Shown here one piece after another: positions 17,949-25,029 of a DNA stretch of 64,000 nt. The stretch's first letter is position 1. The number at the start of each line of letters is the position of its first letter. Location: NCBI RefSeq assembly GCF_001625695.1, contig NZ_AUXY01000088.1:59900-123899 (forward strand). Reading direction: 5' to 3'. The position numbers were made by a program, and so were the translations under genes. The stretch is from Pseudoalteromonas luteoviolacea H33-S. GTDB lineage: Bacteria > Pseudomonadota > Gammaproteobacteria > Enterobacterales > Alteromonadaceae. The notes below the pieces were generated by a model, which saw nothing but the letters and a program-made list of their open reading frames with translations, was not told the DNA's origin and did no database searches.

Positions 17949-18618
17949 AAGAGTGGGACGACGCGGCTTTAACTTTACGTGTTTGCTTATTGAACATCCA
18001 CCAACATATCCAGAAAAACCCAGTTAACCCAATCGCTGCATAAATAGCAGGTTTGGGGTTTTCTAATGTACTGATTGAACCTGCATACGCTGCAATACAC
18101 GCGTAGGGTATAGTGCTCATCATCCAATAAATAATAAACTCTTTAAATGGCATTTTGGTCACCCCAGCCATACATGCTGAAATCTCTGGCAATATTGGTG
18201 TCGCTCTTGAAAGTAAGATCACTACCGGACCTCGCTTTTGAAATAGTGCGATGGCACTGGCTCTCTCGTTTGGGTCTTTAACAAGCGTATCAAACAGCTT
18301 GTTGCCAAACTTATAGCTAATCGCATAACCTGTTGTACCAGCGAGCATCAGGCCAATAATACCACTGAGTCCGCCCACATAGGGACCCAGAAAAAAACCA
18401 GCTAATAAAATAAGTGTGAGTGTGGGTACGGCGATGAATAAATCTAAAAAAAGTAGCCCAATCACAATGAGTGCAACTAAGTACACATTCAGCTCTTTTG
18501 CTGCGTTAAGCCAAGTTTTGATGTCGTTGATACTGAGGACACCGCTTATTTTGAGAACAATAAAGGTCGATGCGAAAAAGCAAAATAATATCAGCATCAT
18601 TTTTAAAAGTGATTTCAT
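17947..18618 (-). CDS. TVP38/TMEM64 family (VTT domain) membrane protein
   Basis: An integral membrane protein of 223 aa with about five or six hydrophobic segments. The DedA/VTT-type core is visible: a glycine-rich FFLGPYVGGLSGIIGLMLAGTTGYAISYKFG, followed by LLSRATPILPEISACMAGVTKMPFKEF, containing the conserved SR..P..P....G pattern. Family members are linked to lipid scrambling and membrane homeostasis, and the exact role here is unknown. It follows the DUF2141 gene by 24 nt on the same strand and may be the last gene of an SDR-DUF2141-TVP38 operon. Confidence 0.82.
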   Translation of the reverse strand: MKSLLKMMLILFCFFASTFIVLKISGVLSINDIKTWLNAAKELNVYLVALIVIGLLFLDLFIAVPTLTLILLAGFFLGPYVGGLSGIIGLMLAGTTGYAISYKFGNKLFDTLVKDPNERASAIALFQKRGPVVILLSRATPILPEISACMAGVTKMPFKEFIIYWMMSTIPYACIAAYAGSISTLENPKPAIYAAIGLTGFFWICWWMFNKQTRKVKAASSHS

Positions 18619-18642
18619 ACAAAACAGTTCCGTCGTTAGAGA

Positions 18643-19086
18643 TTATGGGTATTTTATAGAGATTGAAATTGGCGTGTTAATGTCAGCCAATGAAAGTTTT
18701 GCGTCTTTAAACTTGGGTGGCCCGCGCCAACTAATTTTTGCACCATTGGAAAAGCCAAGTCCTTCAGACGGAATGAGACCAGTCCAATTTTTCGAAGTAG
18801 TTTGCGAGTTGTCTTCATCATGTAGTACTTTGATTGCAATCTCTGCTTTAGCAGTTGTAAATTCGACGGTTAGTGATTTACTTTCAGGACTGTGAAACTG
18901 AGTTTGGAGTGCTTGTTTGTGTTTGACAGGAAAGCCATTATCTTCAAACAACATCACCATGATTTGTCCTGGTCGCCTGGTATCTATACCGTTAATTTTC
19001 ACTTGTACGCTTGTAGCGATTGCGGCTTCAGTAGTTATCATAAGTACTCCAAAAATGATTGATTTATATAGTTTGCACATGGTCAT
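18643..19086 (-). CDS. DUF2141 domain secreted protein
   Basis: A 147-aa protein with an N-terminal signal peptide (hydrophobic KSIIFGVLMITTEAAIATS) and a compact beta-rich domain. GQIMVMLFEDNGFP, a FTTAKAEIAIKVLHDEDNS-type stretch and ..GLGFSNGAKISWRGPPKFKDA match the DUF2141 (PF09912) pattern. Function unknown; periplasmic or secreted. Its ATG shares one nucleotide with the SDR stop (TAATG at 19086), implying translational coupling. Confidence 0.82.
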   Translation of the reverse strand: MTMCKLYKSIIFGVLMITTEAAIATSVQVKINGIDTRRPGQIMVMLFEDNGFPVKHKQALQTQFHSPESKSLTVEFTTAKAEIAIKVLHDEDNSQTTSKNWTGLIPSEGLGFSNGAKISWRGPPKFKDAKLSLADINTPISISIKYP

Positions 19087-19820
19087 TAAGATCCTTTCAA
19101 GAGTCGTTTAGCCAGGCTGGGTGTCAGGGCATTTAAAATCCTTAAAACTTTAATTTTGCCGATATCATTCTGGGGGTTTTGCTGCTTTAACCCTTTAAGA
19201 ATTGACTTGGCAGCGCACTCGGCTGACATCTTATTTTCACCTCGGCCTTGGGTCATAGGGGTGTCTACTAAAGGAATAAATGCCTGTAATACCTTGATAT
19301 TTGTATTCTCTAATTGGTAGCTTAAACTTTGTGAAAAAAGGTTGATGGCTGCTTTTGAGGCGCAATAGACGCTAGCACTTTTTTTAGCGACAAAAGACAG
19401 CCCAGAATTGATATTTAATATAATAGATTGGGCTTCGTTGCTATTAAGTGCAGGGATCAATAAATAGGATAGTGCACAGACTGCTGTAAAGTTCACATTG
19501 ATTTCCCGTGTAATTTTCTCGTACTCGAAATCAGGATCTGTGAAAAATGGCTCGTTTTGTATAGCCGCGTTATTGATTAATACATCAACGCGGGGGAATT
19601 CAGCTTGTATGCGCTCTGACAACGGTTTATAACTTCCGGGATCAGAAAGGTCTGCAGGAAAACATGTGACGTTTTTATATCTCATATTGAGTTGTTCAAG
19701 TCGGTCGCTGTTTCTGGCAACGACAATAATGGTATTTTGGGCTTGCAGCTGCTCGACAATTTGACGGCCAATGCCGGACGTTCCGCCTGTTATCACGATT
19801 ACTTTATTCACTAAGTTCAC
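19086..19820 (-). CDS. short-chain dehydrogenase/reductase
   Basis: An NAD(P)-dependent SDR. The cofactor motif is TGGTSGIG, the NNAAI motif follows, and the catalytic Ser-Tyr-Lys is present as NSGLSF and YCASKAA. It resembles the DltE-like SDR group. The open frame extends to an ATG at 19880, but the GTG at 19820 gives MNLVNKVIVITGG, a normal SDR N-terminus, and has GGAGAT correctly spaced upstream. It is the first gene of a three-gene minus-strand run and is divergent from a Crp-like regulator. Confidence 0.85.
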   Translation of the reverse strand: MNLVNKVIVITGGTSGIGRQIVEQLQAQNTIIVVARNSDRLEQLNMRYKNVTCFPADLSDPGSYKPLSERIQAEFPRVDVLINNAAIQNEPFFTDPDFEYEKITREINVNFTAVCALSYLLIPALNSNEAQSIILNINSGLSFVAKKSASVYCASKAAINLFSQSLSYQLENTNIKVLQAFIPLVDTPMTQGRGENKMSAECAAKSILKGLKQQNPQNDIGKIKVLRILNALTPSLAKRLLKGS

Positions 19821-20015
19821 GTTTGTATCTCCAGTGGTGAATCTGCTTGATACTTTAAAGGAGGACTTTTTGTGGGGCATTAACCTATGTTAAAAATCAC
19901 AGAATAATTTAAACTAAAACTAATTCAATCAGAGCTTGTTCTATATATTCATAAATAACTAAAGTTTTAGATCTCAAGTGTTTATAGTTTCGTACAATAA
20001 AATAAAGGATGCGAA

Positions 20016-20534
20016 ATGGAACTACAAAATTACATAGCGAAAAATGGTATTCCCCTTGAGATTGAAAAGGGGAAGCAAGTTTTCGCTCAAGGTGAATTGT
20101 GTGACTATGTGTACTTGGTAAAAAGCGGGTTATTAAAGGCTTTTTATATCACGGCCGATGGAAAAGAAACCATTAAATCATTTATTCAAGCTGGCACCAT
20201 TATTGGTAGTCTAAATGCAGCGCATTGCAAAGTCCCAAGCACTTTTAGTTTAGAGGCTTTGTCGCGCTGTGAACTTGTTCAAGTGCCTTTTAATGAATTA
20301 TTAGCGTTAAGCAAAAAGTCCATTTCTATCTCTCAAGAGTTTATCCAAATTTTATTGTCCTTATCACTCAAAAAAGAGCGCAGAGAGTATGAGTTACTCA
20401 CCTTGTCCGCAACTGAGCGGTTTGAGACTTTATGCAAAGACCAACCAGAGCTCGTTAAAAAGCTTACTCAAAATGATATTGCTAAGTATTTAGGGATCAC
20501 GCCTGTTGCATTGAGTCGAATTAAACACAAATAA
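20016..20534 (+). CDS. Crp/Fnr family transcriptional regulator
   Basis: A 172-aa cyclic-nucleotide-binding-type regulator. The effector domain (about 15-110) shows GKQVFAQGELCDYVYLVKSGLLKAFY. The C-terminal HTH is short and ends with LTQNDIAKYLGITPVALSRIKHK, as in compact Crp-type regulators of marine bacteria. It lacks the arginine-serine cAMP signature, so the ligand is unknown. The ATG follows AAAGGATGCGAA. It is divergent from the SDR operon with 195 nt between starts, suggesting local control of those genes. Confidence 0.85.
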   Translation: MELQNYIAKNGIPLEIEKGKQVFAQGELCDYVYLVKSGLLKAFYITADGKETIKSFIQAGTIIGSLNAAHCKVPSTFSLEALSRCELVQVPFNELLALSKKSISISQEFIQILLSLSLKKERREYELLTLSATERFETLCKDQPELVKKLTQNDIAKYLGITPVALSRIKHK

Positions 20535-20760
20535 CAGGTGGGCAGTGTACTGCTAAGTTTGGTAGCAGTGGTTGAATGCTTGAGTCATTGAAAGGATTAA
20601 ATAGACATTCGCTCTTTTTCAACAAAATCATTCTTGCTAAAATTGCACATATAAATATATGCAGTGTCAATTAATAAAAATGACACTTTCCCCTTGGAAA
20701 AATCTGTTCTTAAGCTTTGTATTTATGCTGTTAAGACGATTAAGCGTTTAAGGAAGTAAA

Positions 20761-21264
20761 GTGAATAATTCAAGTAAAGTTATAATTTTGTTGTTAATTG
20801 CCAACCTAATCGCAACGATATGGTTTGGTACAAAAAACTCAGTGACGGCCGATAATGTTAAGCCTTATGAGGAAGCATCTAAACATGAACTTCCATCGTT
20901 TATTACTGAGCAAGTTAGAGAAGATATTTTAAATACCTTCATAGAGCACTTTAATGCGCATGATTTTGATGCTTTATACAATATGTTTGGTCCAGTTGCA
21001 AAGTCACAAATATCGAAAGAAAAAATGGATGAAGAGTTCTCTAAATTAGTTAGGTTGTTCGACAAAATAGAGCAGGGTACATATAGTTTCGCTGAGTTTT
21101 CAGGCCAACAAGGTAGCACTACGGTTTATGTGCTAAATTACACAGTGAGCTTATCTGAAAAGAGCACATTTGGTAGCGTAGGTAATCTTAAAATTACAGT
21201 TGCTCTTGACTCTAATTCTTATCAAATATACGGCATTTTCCTGCATGGTAACTCAAACAGCTAA
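20761..21264 (+). CDS. hypothetical secreted/anchored protein, NTF2-like fold suspected
   Basis: A 167-aa protein starting at GTG with AAGGAAG upstream. One N-terminal hydrophobic segment (VIILLLIANLIATIWFG) acts as signal or anchor. The remainder, with FIEHFNAHDFDALYNMFGPVAKSQI, resembles DUF3887/SnoaL-like cone-shaped domains, where a helix pair is followed by a curved sheet. No catalytic residues were identified. It is an orphan between the Crp-like regulator and the hydrolase. Confidence is high that it is a gene and low for the fold. Confidence 0.65.
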   Translation: MNNSSKVIILLLIANLIATIWFGTKNSVTADNVKPYEEASKHELPSFITEQVREDILNTFIEHFNAHDFDALYNMFGPVAKSQISKEKMDEEFSKLVRLFDKIEQGTYSFAEFSGQQGSTTVYVLNYTVSLSEKSTFGSVGNLKITVALDSNSYQIYGIFLHGNSNS

Positions 21265-21470
21265 GATGCTTATAAGCACATAGCTAAAACCAGTTATGTG
21301 CTTTAATTACTGTGCCGTATCAAGCATTACCTAAAGCAGGCAAAAGAAGAGCTTATTAATCTTACAATAGCTGATTAAGAACTTTGTTCATTATTACGAC
21401 TACTCACAGTTTCTCACATAAAATGCATTTATAGTTTCATTGACTTTATCAGTTAAGGAAACTATCAGTC

Positions 21471-22508
21471 ATGCTTCAGAATAAATTTGTCAGCCTTTTA
21501 TTTGCGTGTACCTTTGTATCTGTATTATCTGCCTGTAACAATAAATTAGACTTCAGCGAAAATCCGTATACAACACATACATTTGATTCACTCGATAACC
21601 AATTATCCGCTCGACTCTACAAACCCAAGCTGCATTCAGAATCTGATCCTATCGTCATTTTTGTTCACGGGGATGGAGATATGGACAGTACCGCAAATAG
21701 TTTTTATCTACCCATTATTGATGCTTTAAATGAGCAAAAGATTGCAACCTTTTCGTGGGATAAACCTGGGGTAGGTAATTCAGGTGGCGATTGGCTATCT
21801 CAATCTATGCAAGATAGAGCTTTAGAGGTGCAAGATGCCATTGCTTATCTTCGAGCCACAGGCTATCAACAAAATCAGATTGGTGTGATTGGTTTTAGCC
21901 AAGCAAGTTGGGTATTCGCTAATTTACACAGTGAAACCGAAATTAAGTTTATGGTTCTTGTTGGTGGTGCTGCTAATTGGTTATCTCAGAGTCAATATAG
22001 TATGTGGATCCGTTTGGTCGATGAAGGAAAAATTGATGCTGATGACGCAACAGCTTTAGAGCGTATTAACAAATTGAGTGATCAGGAGTACCAGTTAATC
22101 AAAGCGGGTTACGATAACTATCTTGCAGCGTCTTTGCATCAAGACCCTTTCATGTCAGAACCGTTAGAAAATGAAGCGCGGTTTAACTTTGTTCGAAAAA
22201 ACATAGACGCAGATGTATCCGAAGGTTTTAGTAAACTTAACGTACCTATGTTTGCAATGTATGGTGATAGCGATGTTCATGTTGATATTGAGCATAGCAA
22301 GGTTGAATTTGAATATGTATTTGCAAATTCAGACCAGCCTAATGCGAGTCTAGAGCAAGTAACCATCAGCAATGCGACACATGGTCTAATGAAACCAGAA
22401 TTACCACTGGATGCATTGTTTTCTATTAAAAAGAGCCATTTCTCACATGGTGCTATAGAAACCATGGTTGAGTGGATAAATTTGCAGACAAAAACAGGTA
22501 AAAATTAA
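21471..22508 (+). CDS. alpha/beta hydrolase lipoprotein
   Basis: A 345-aa hydrolase with a lipoprotein signal (lipobox LSAC, Cys22), so it is probably membrane-anchored in the periplasm. The fold signatures are VIFVHGDGDMDST for the oxyanion region, the nucleophile elbow GFSQAS (replacing GxSxG with an alanine after Q), an Asp near MYGDSDVHVD and a His in ATHGLM. These make a complete Ser-Asp-His triad. The family is dienelactone-hydrolase/acyl-peptidase-like; the substrate is unknown. AAGGAAACTATCAGTC precedes the ATG. Confidence 0.85.
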   Translation: MLQNKFVSLLFACTFVSVLSACNNKLDFSENPYTTHTFDSLDNQLSARLYKPKLHSESDPIVIFVHGDGDMDSTANSFYLPIIDALNEQKIATFSWDKPGVGNSGGDWLSQSMQDRALEVQDAIAYLRATGYQQNQIGVIGFSQASWVFANLHSETEIKFMVLVGGAANWLSQSQYSMWIRLVDEGKIDADDATALERINKLSDQEYQLIKAGYDNYLAASLHQDPFMSEPLENEARFNFVRKNIDADVSEGFSKLNVPMFAMYGDSDVHVDIEHSKVEFEYVFANSDQPNASLEQVTISNATHGLMKPELPLDALFSIKKSHFSHGAIETMVEWINLQTKTGKN

Positions 22509-22638
22509 GATGCGACAGGTATAAATGACCACGTATATTAGCAATCATACTGTGTTGAAAATAATATTTTTAAAGGCCTGAATAAATCAAAGAGCTAAAA
22601 CCTAATGTTACTCTTTGGTTACAACATTAATTTCTTTC

Positions 22639-22706
22639 AATTTACACCTGCATTACTTTGTGTAACAAATAGTATTGACTATTATTTAAACAGTAAAGGA
22701 AGCGTT
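22639..22706 (+). promoter_or_regulatory. promoter-like leader of peptide gene 1
   Basis: aatttacac lies 68 nt before the ATG of peptide 1, and the same sequence lies 67 nt before peptide 2. Tttaca could act as a -35 with an AT-rich -10-like sequence about 17 nt on. Both leaders end in aaaggaagc(g/a)ttATG, a shared strong Shine-Dalgarno. Confidence 0.55.
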
Positions 22707-22880
22707 ATGAAATTACACTTAAGTAAAAAGACTCTTAAAAGTTTAACTAACCAAAAAGATGTTGGAGTAGAGCAAACACCATTGATTGCTGGTGGTGGTT
22801 CTGCTATCCCTCCTACTGCAGTACAGAAGGGCTGTCCGTATTTTTCGTTTTACCCAGTTGATACTTGTCGTCCACGTTAA
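22707..22880 (+). CDS. putative leader-type peptide precursor 1
   Basis: A 57-aa peptide; the longer open frame from 22605 is rejected because the Shine-Dalgarno aaaggaagc directly precedes ATG 22707. The basic N-terminus MKLHLSKKTLKSL leads to VGVEQTPLIAGG, then a 27-residue Pro-rich tail with Cys43 and Cys54 and the ending CRPR. Residues 1-30 are 24/30 identical to the second peptide, while the tails differ. A conserved leader with a GG-type junction and a variable, Cys-containing core is the organisation of secreted ribosomal peptides (RiPP or microcin-like). No modification enzyme of a known RiPP class and no peptidase-transporter is adjacent, so the assignment is inference. Confidence 0.72.
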   Translation: MKLHLSKKTLKSLTNQKDVGVEQTPLIAGGGSAIPPTAVQKGCPYFSFYPVDTCRPR

Positions 22881-22892
22881 TACCGTTAATGA

Positions 22893-22915
22893 ATAGGGCA
22901 CATTGAGTGCCCTAT
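22893..22915 (+). terminator. hairpin after peptide gene 1
   Basis: atagggcac/gtgccctat is a perfect 9-bp stem with a 5-nt loop. The same stem recurs after peptide 2 with a different loop. No long T run follows. Confidence 0.7.
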
Positions 22916-23144
22916 ATGGCTAGTTATATATTGTGAAAGTCTATTTCATTTAAAAAATCCACGAGTTATTTTGATATTCAAGTACTGAATATATATTTTT
23001 GAGTTTATTTATGTCGTTAACTACATACAAGGCCAAGCAGTTTCTTGAATCTAGTTATAGAGATAAAAATAAATACGTTTTAGAGGTCTTGTGGAGAAAA
23101 ATGATTAAACAATGATGTTTTAATTTTAATCATTGATTGGTCTA
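22916..23144 (+). other. spacer between the duplicated peptide genes
   Basis: AT-rich DNA. A 34-codon open frame starts at ATG 23011 and ends at TGA 23115 (MSLTTYKAKQFLESSYRD...). Its Shine-Dalgarno is poor and it has no leader resemblance to the neighbours, so it is not called as a gene. Confidence 0.3.
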
Positions 23145-23211
23145 AATTTACACTTTTGGTACTTTCTGTGATAAATAAAAAGAGTATCTATTAACCTGCA
23201 AAGGAAGCATT
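23145..23211 (+). promoter_or_regulatory. promoter-like leader of peptide gene 2
   Basis: Tttaca (23147-23152), a 17-nt spacer and gataaa (23170-23175) make a plausible sigma-70 promoter. The element aatttacac and the Shine-Dalgarno block are shared with peptide 1 at nearly identical spacing. Confidence 0.6.
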
Positions 23212-23358
23212 ATGAAGTTACAACTAAGTAAAAAGAATTTAAAAAGCTTAAATAGCCAAAAAGAAGTGGGTGTAGAGCAGACGCCATTGATCGCTGCTGG
23301 TGTAAGCCATCCACCACCGACGGTTTTCCCAGTATATCCTTGTGTTCCGCGTAATTAA
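23212..23358 (+). CDS. putative leader-type peptide precursor 2
   Basis: A 48-aa paralogue of peptide 1, encoded 331 nt downstream. MKLQLSKKNLKSL and VGVEQTPLIAAG repeat the leader; a PPT motif and a PVxxCxPR-like ending are shared in the tail, which has one Cys (Cys44) and six prolines in 18 residues. Where peptide 1 has GG at the junction this one has AG. The Shine-Dalgarno aaaggaagc precedes the ATG. The gene is followed by the same hairpin type as peptide 1 and then, after about 350 nt, by two FAD oxidase genes. It could be a second product or a variant of the first. Confidence 0.72.
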   Translation: MKLQLSKKNLKSLNSQKEVGVEQTPLIAAGVSHPPPTVFPVYPCVPRN

Positions 23359-23361
23359 CGA

Positions 23362-23384
23362 ATAGGGCACAGAAAGTGCCCTAT
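23362..23384 (+). terminator. hairpin after peptide gene 2
   Basis: The same atagggcac/gtgccctat stem as after peptide 1, here with loop agaaa. Confidence 0.7.
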
Positions 23385-23709
23385 ATGGTTTACCTGCATT
23401 TTCAGCACTTCAATTTCACTACTAAACTTACCTCGTAGTAGAACTTTCTAATTTTATATTCAGTTTTTTATTTTCCTATCAGTTATTTATAATGTATCAC
23501 TTCGTGTAATGCTGGTAGCAGCGCTTAGCTATAGTTATGTTCTTTAGATGCTTTCAATTCTTTGATTTAATGAATCGTATCCCCTTAAATTAATATAAGA
23601 ACTCCTATTCCTCGACTTATAAATACAACAAATTCTGTATCATGTAAGGGTTTGTAATACATAACAGGCGCATTCTAATTTAGAGTGAAAATCTAAAAAG
23701 GAGTGCTTA
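23385..23709 (+). other. intergenic region before the FAD oxidase pair
   Basis: AT-rich; no gene recognised. It presumably contains the promoter of the oxidase operon, whose start codon is preceded by AAAAAGGAGTG. Confidence 0.5.
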
Positions 23710-25029
23710 ATGAACACAAATACAAAATATGACCTCATCGTAATAGGTGGCGGTCCAATTGGCCTATCTACTGCTTATCATGGCGCAAAACAGGGCCTTA
23801 AAACTCTGGTAATTGAAAAGTTTAGTTACTTTAATAACCTTGGAAGCTCAGCTGGGTATTCAAGACAGTTCCGGTTGCAATATGAACAAGATTATATGTC
23901 GCAACTTTGCTTGTCATCGCAGCCGTTTTGGCATGATTTACAGCGCTCAACAAGTGTGCCTTTAGTTGGGAAACAAGGGAGTTTATGGTTTGGTCAGAAT
24001 ATTTCTGGCACTCAAGAGGGCGGGATTGATAAGGCCAAAGACACAATGGATACCCTTGGTATTCCATATGAATCTTTGGAAGATGCAAAAGCTATCGAAA
24101 AGAAGGCCAGTTTTAAAAAGTTACCAACTGAATACTATGGTTTTTTTCAAAAAGACGGTGGCACCATCAATGTGAAAGAAACAGAGCAGGTACTTTATAA
24201 CGCAGCGCTTGCAACAGGTAAGGTTACATTTAAAGAGTGGGAAAGTGTTGTCAATATAGATAACAGTGAACAGAGCTGTATAAAAGTCTTCACTCAACGC
24301 AGTGGACAAGGCCCAGAAACCTTGTCTTTTTATCAAGGGGCAAAGCTCGCTATTACGACAGGTGCTTATGTGAACGACACGGTGAGCACTTTGGGCTTGT
24401 CAGTGCCGATTTTAATTTGGCAGATGGCGTCTGCTTATTTTAAAAAAATCGATGAGCATGCTCATTTTCCTTCCTGGTTTGCATTTCAATCAAAACCAAA
24501 AGATCATCCAGAGCAAGAAGAGAGCGCAACCAATTCACTCCTTTATGGTTTCCCTGAGTTAAATTGGGCGAATCCAGGATATGTGAGAGTCGCAACTGAT
24601 TTTCCTGATTATAAAATTATTTACGATCCCAGTGAACGTCGACTGGCACCCTCAGAGAAGTCTTTAGATATTGCTTCCTCGTGGGTAGAGCAGTTTATGC
24701 CAGGTCTTGACCCAACACCTCAGCACACTTCTACTTGTCTAATTGCACTGTGTAATGCCCCTGACGTTGAAGAGCAACCTGAGTTTTTCTTGGATTACTT
24801 ACCTGAAGAGCAGCCAAACTCTAAGAATATAGTGACATACACAGCCGGTTGGGCAGGGAAGTTTATCCCAATTATGGGAGATATGATCATCAAAATGCTG
24901 CAAAACCCTGATCTCGAGAGATTTAAGTATAGTGAAGGCGAACGGGTGTTTAATATATCCCGCAATCATTTCGCAATTGACTGGCAAACAACTTGTGAGG
25001 CGGTCTCTGCAAAAAAGGAATTAAAATAA
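23710..25029 (+). CDS. FAD-dependent oxidoreductase, sarcosine/amino-acid oxidase (DAO) family
   Basis: A 439-aa cytosolic flavoprotein (no signal peptide). The Rossmann motif VIGGGPIGLSTAYHGAKQG is followed by GSSAGYSRQFRLQY, the position of GSSHG..R in monomeric sarcosine and N-methyltryptophan oxidases. Near the C-terminus, STCLIALCNAPD occupies the place where those enzymes bind FAD covalently through Cys, and TYTAGWAGKFIPIMGD matches the flavin-closing segment. The substrate is probably an amino or imino acid. The stop overlaps the next start by 1 nt, so the two oxidases are made together. Confidence 0.85.
   Translation: MNTNTKYDLIVIGGGPIGLSTAYHGAKQGLKTLVIEKFSYFNNLGSSAGYSRQFRLQYEQDYMSQLCLSSQPFWHDLQRSTSVPLVGKQGSLWFGQNISGTQEGGIDKAKDTMDTLGIPYESLEDAKAIEKKASFKKLPTEYYGFFQKDGGTINVKETEQVLYNAALATGKVTFKEWESVVNIDNSEQSCIKVFTQRSGQGPETLSFYQGAKLAITTGAYVNDTVSTLGLSVPILIWQMASAYFKKIDEHAHFPSWFAFQSKPKDHPEQEESATNSLLYGFPELNWANPGYVRVATDFPDYKIIYDPSERRLAPSEKSLDIASSWVEQFMPGLDPTPQHTSTCLIALCNAPDVEEQPEFFLDYLPEEQPNSKNIVTYTAGWAGKFIPIMGDMIIKMLQNPDLERFKYSEGERVFNISRNHFAIDWQTTCEAVSAKKELK

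Noticed and set aside
22605..22706. 34-residue upstream extension of peptide 1
   Set aside because: The Shine-Dalgarno and the second copy both place the start at the internal ATG; the extension is not shared.
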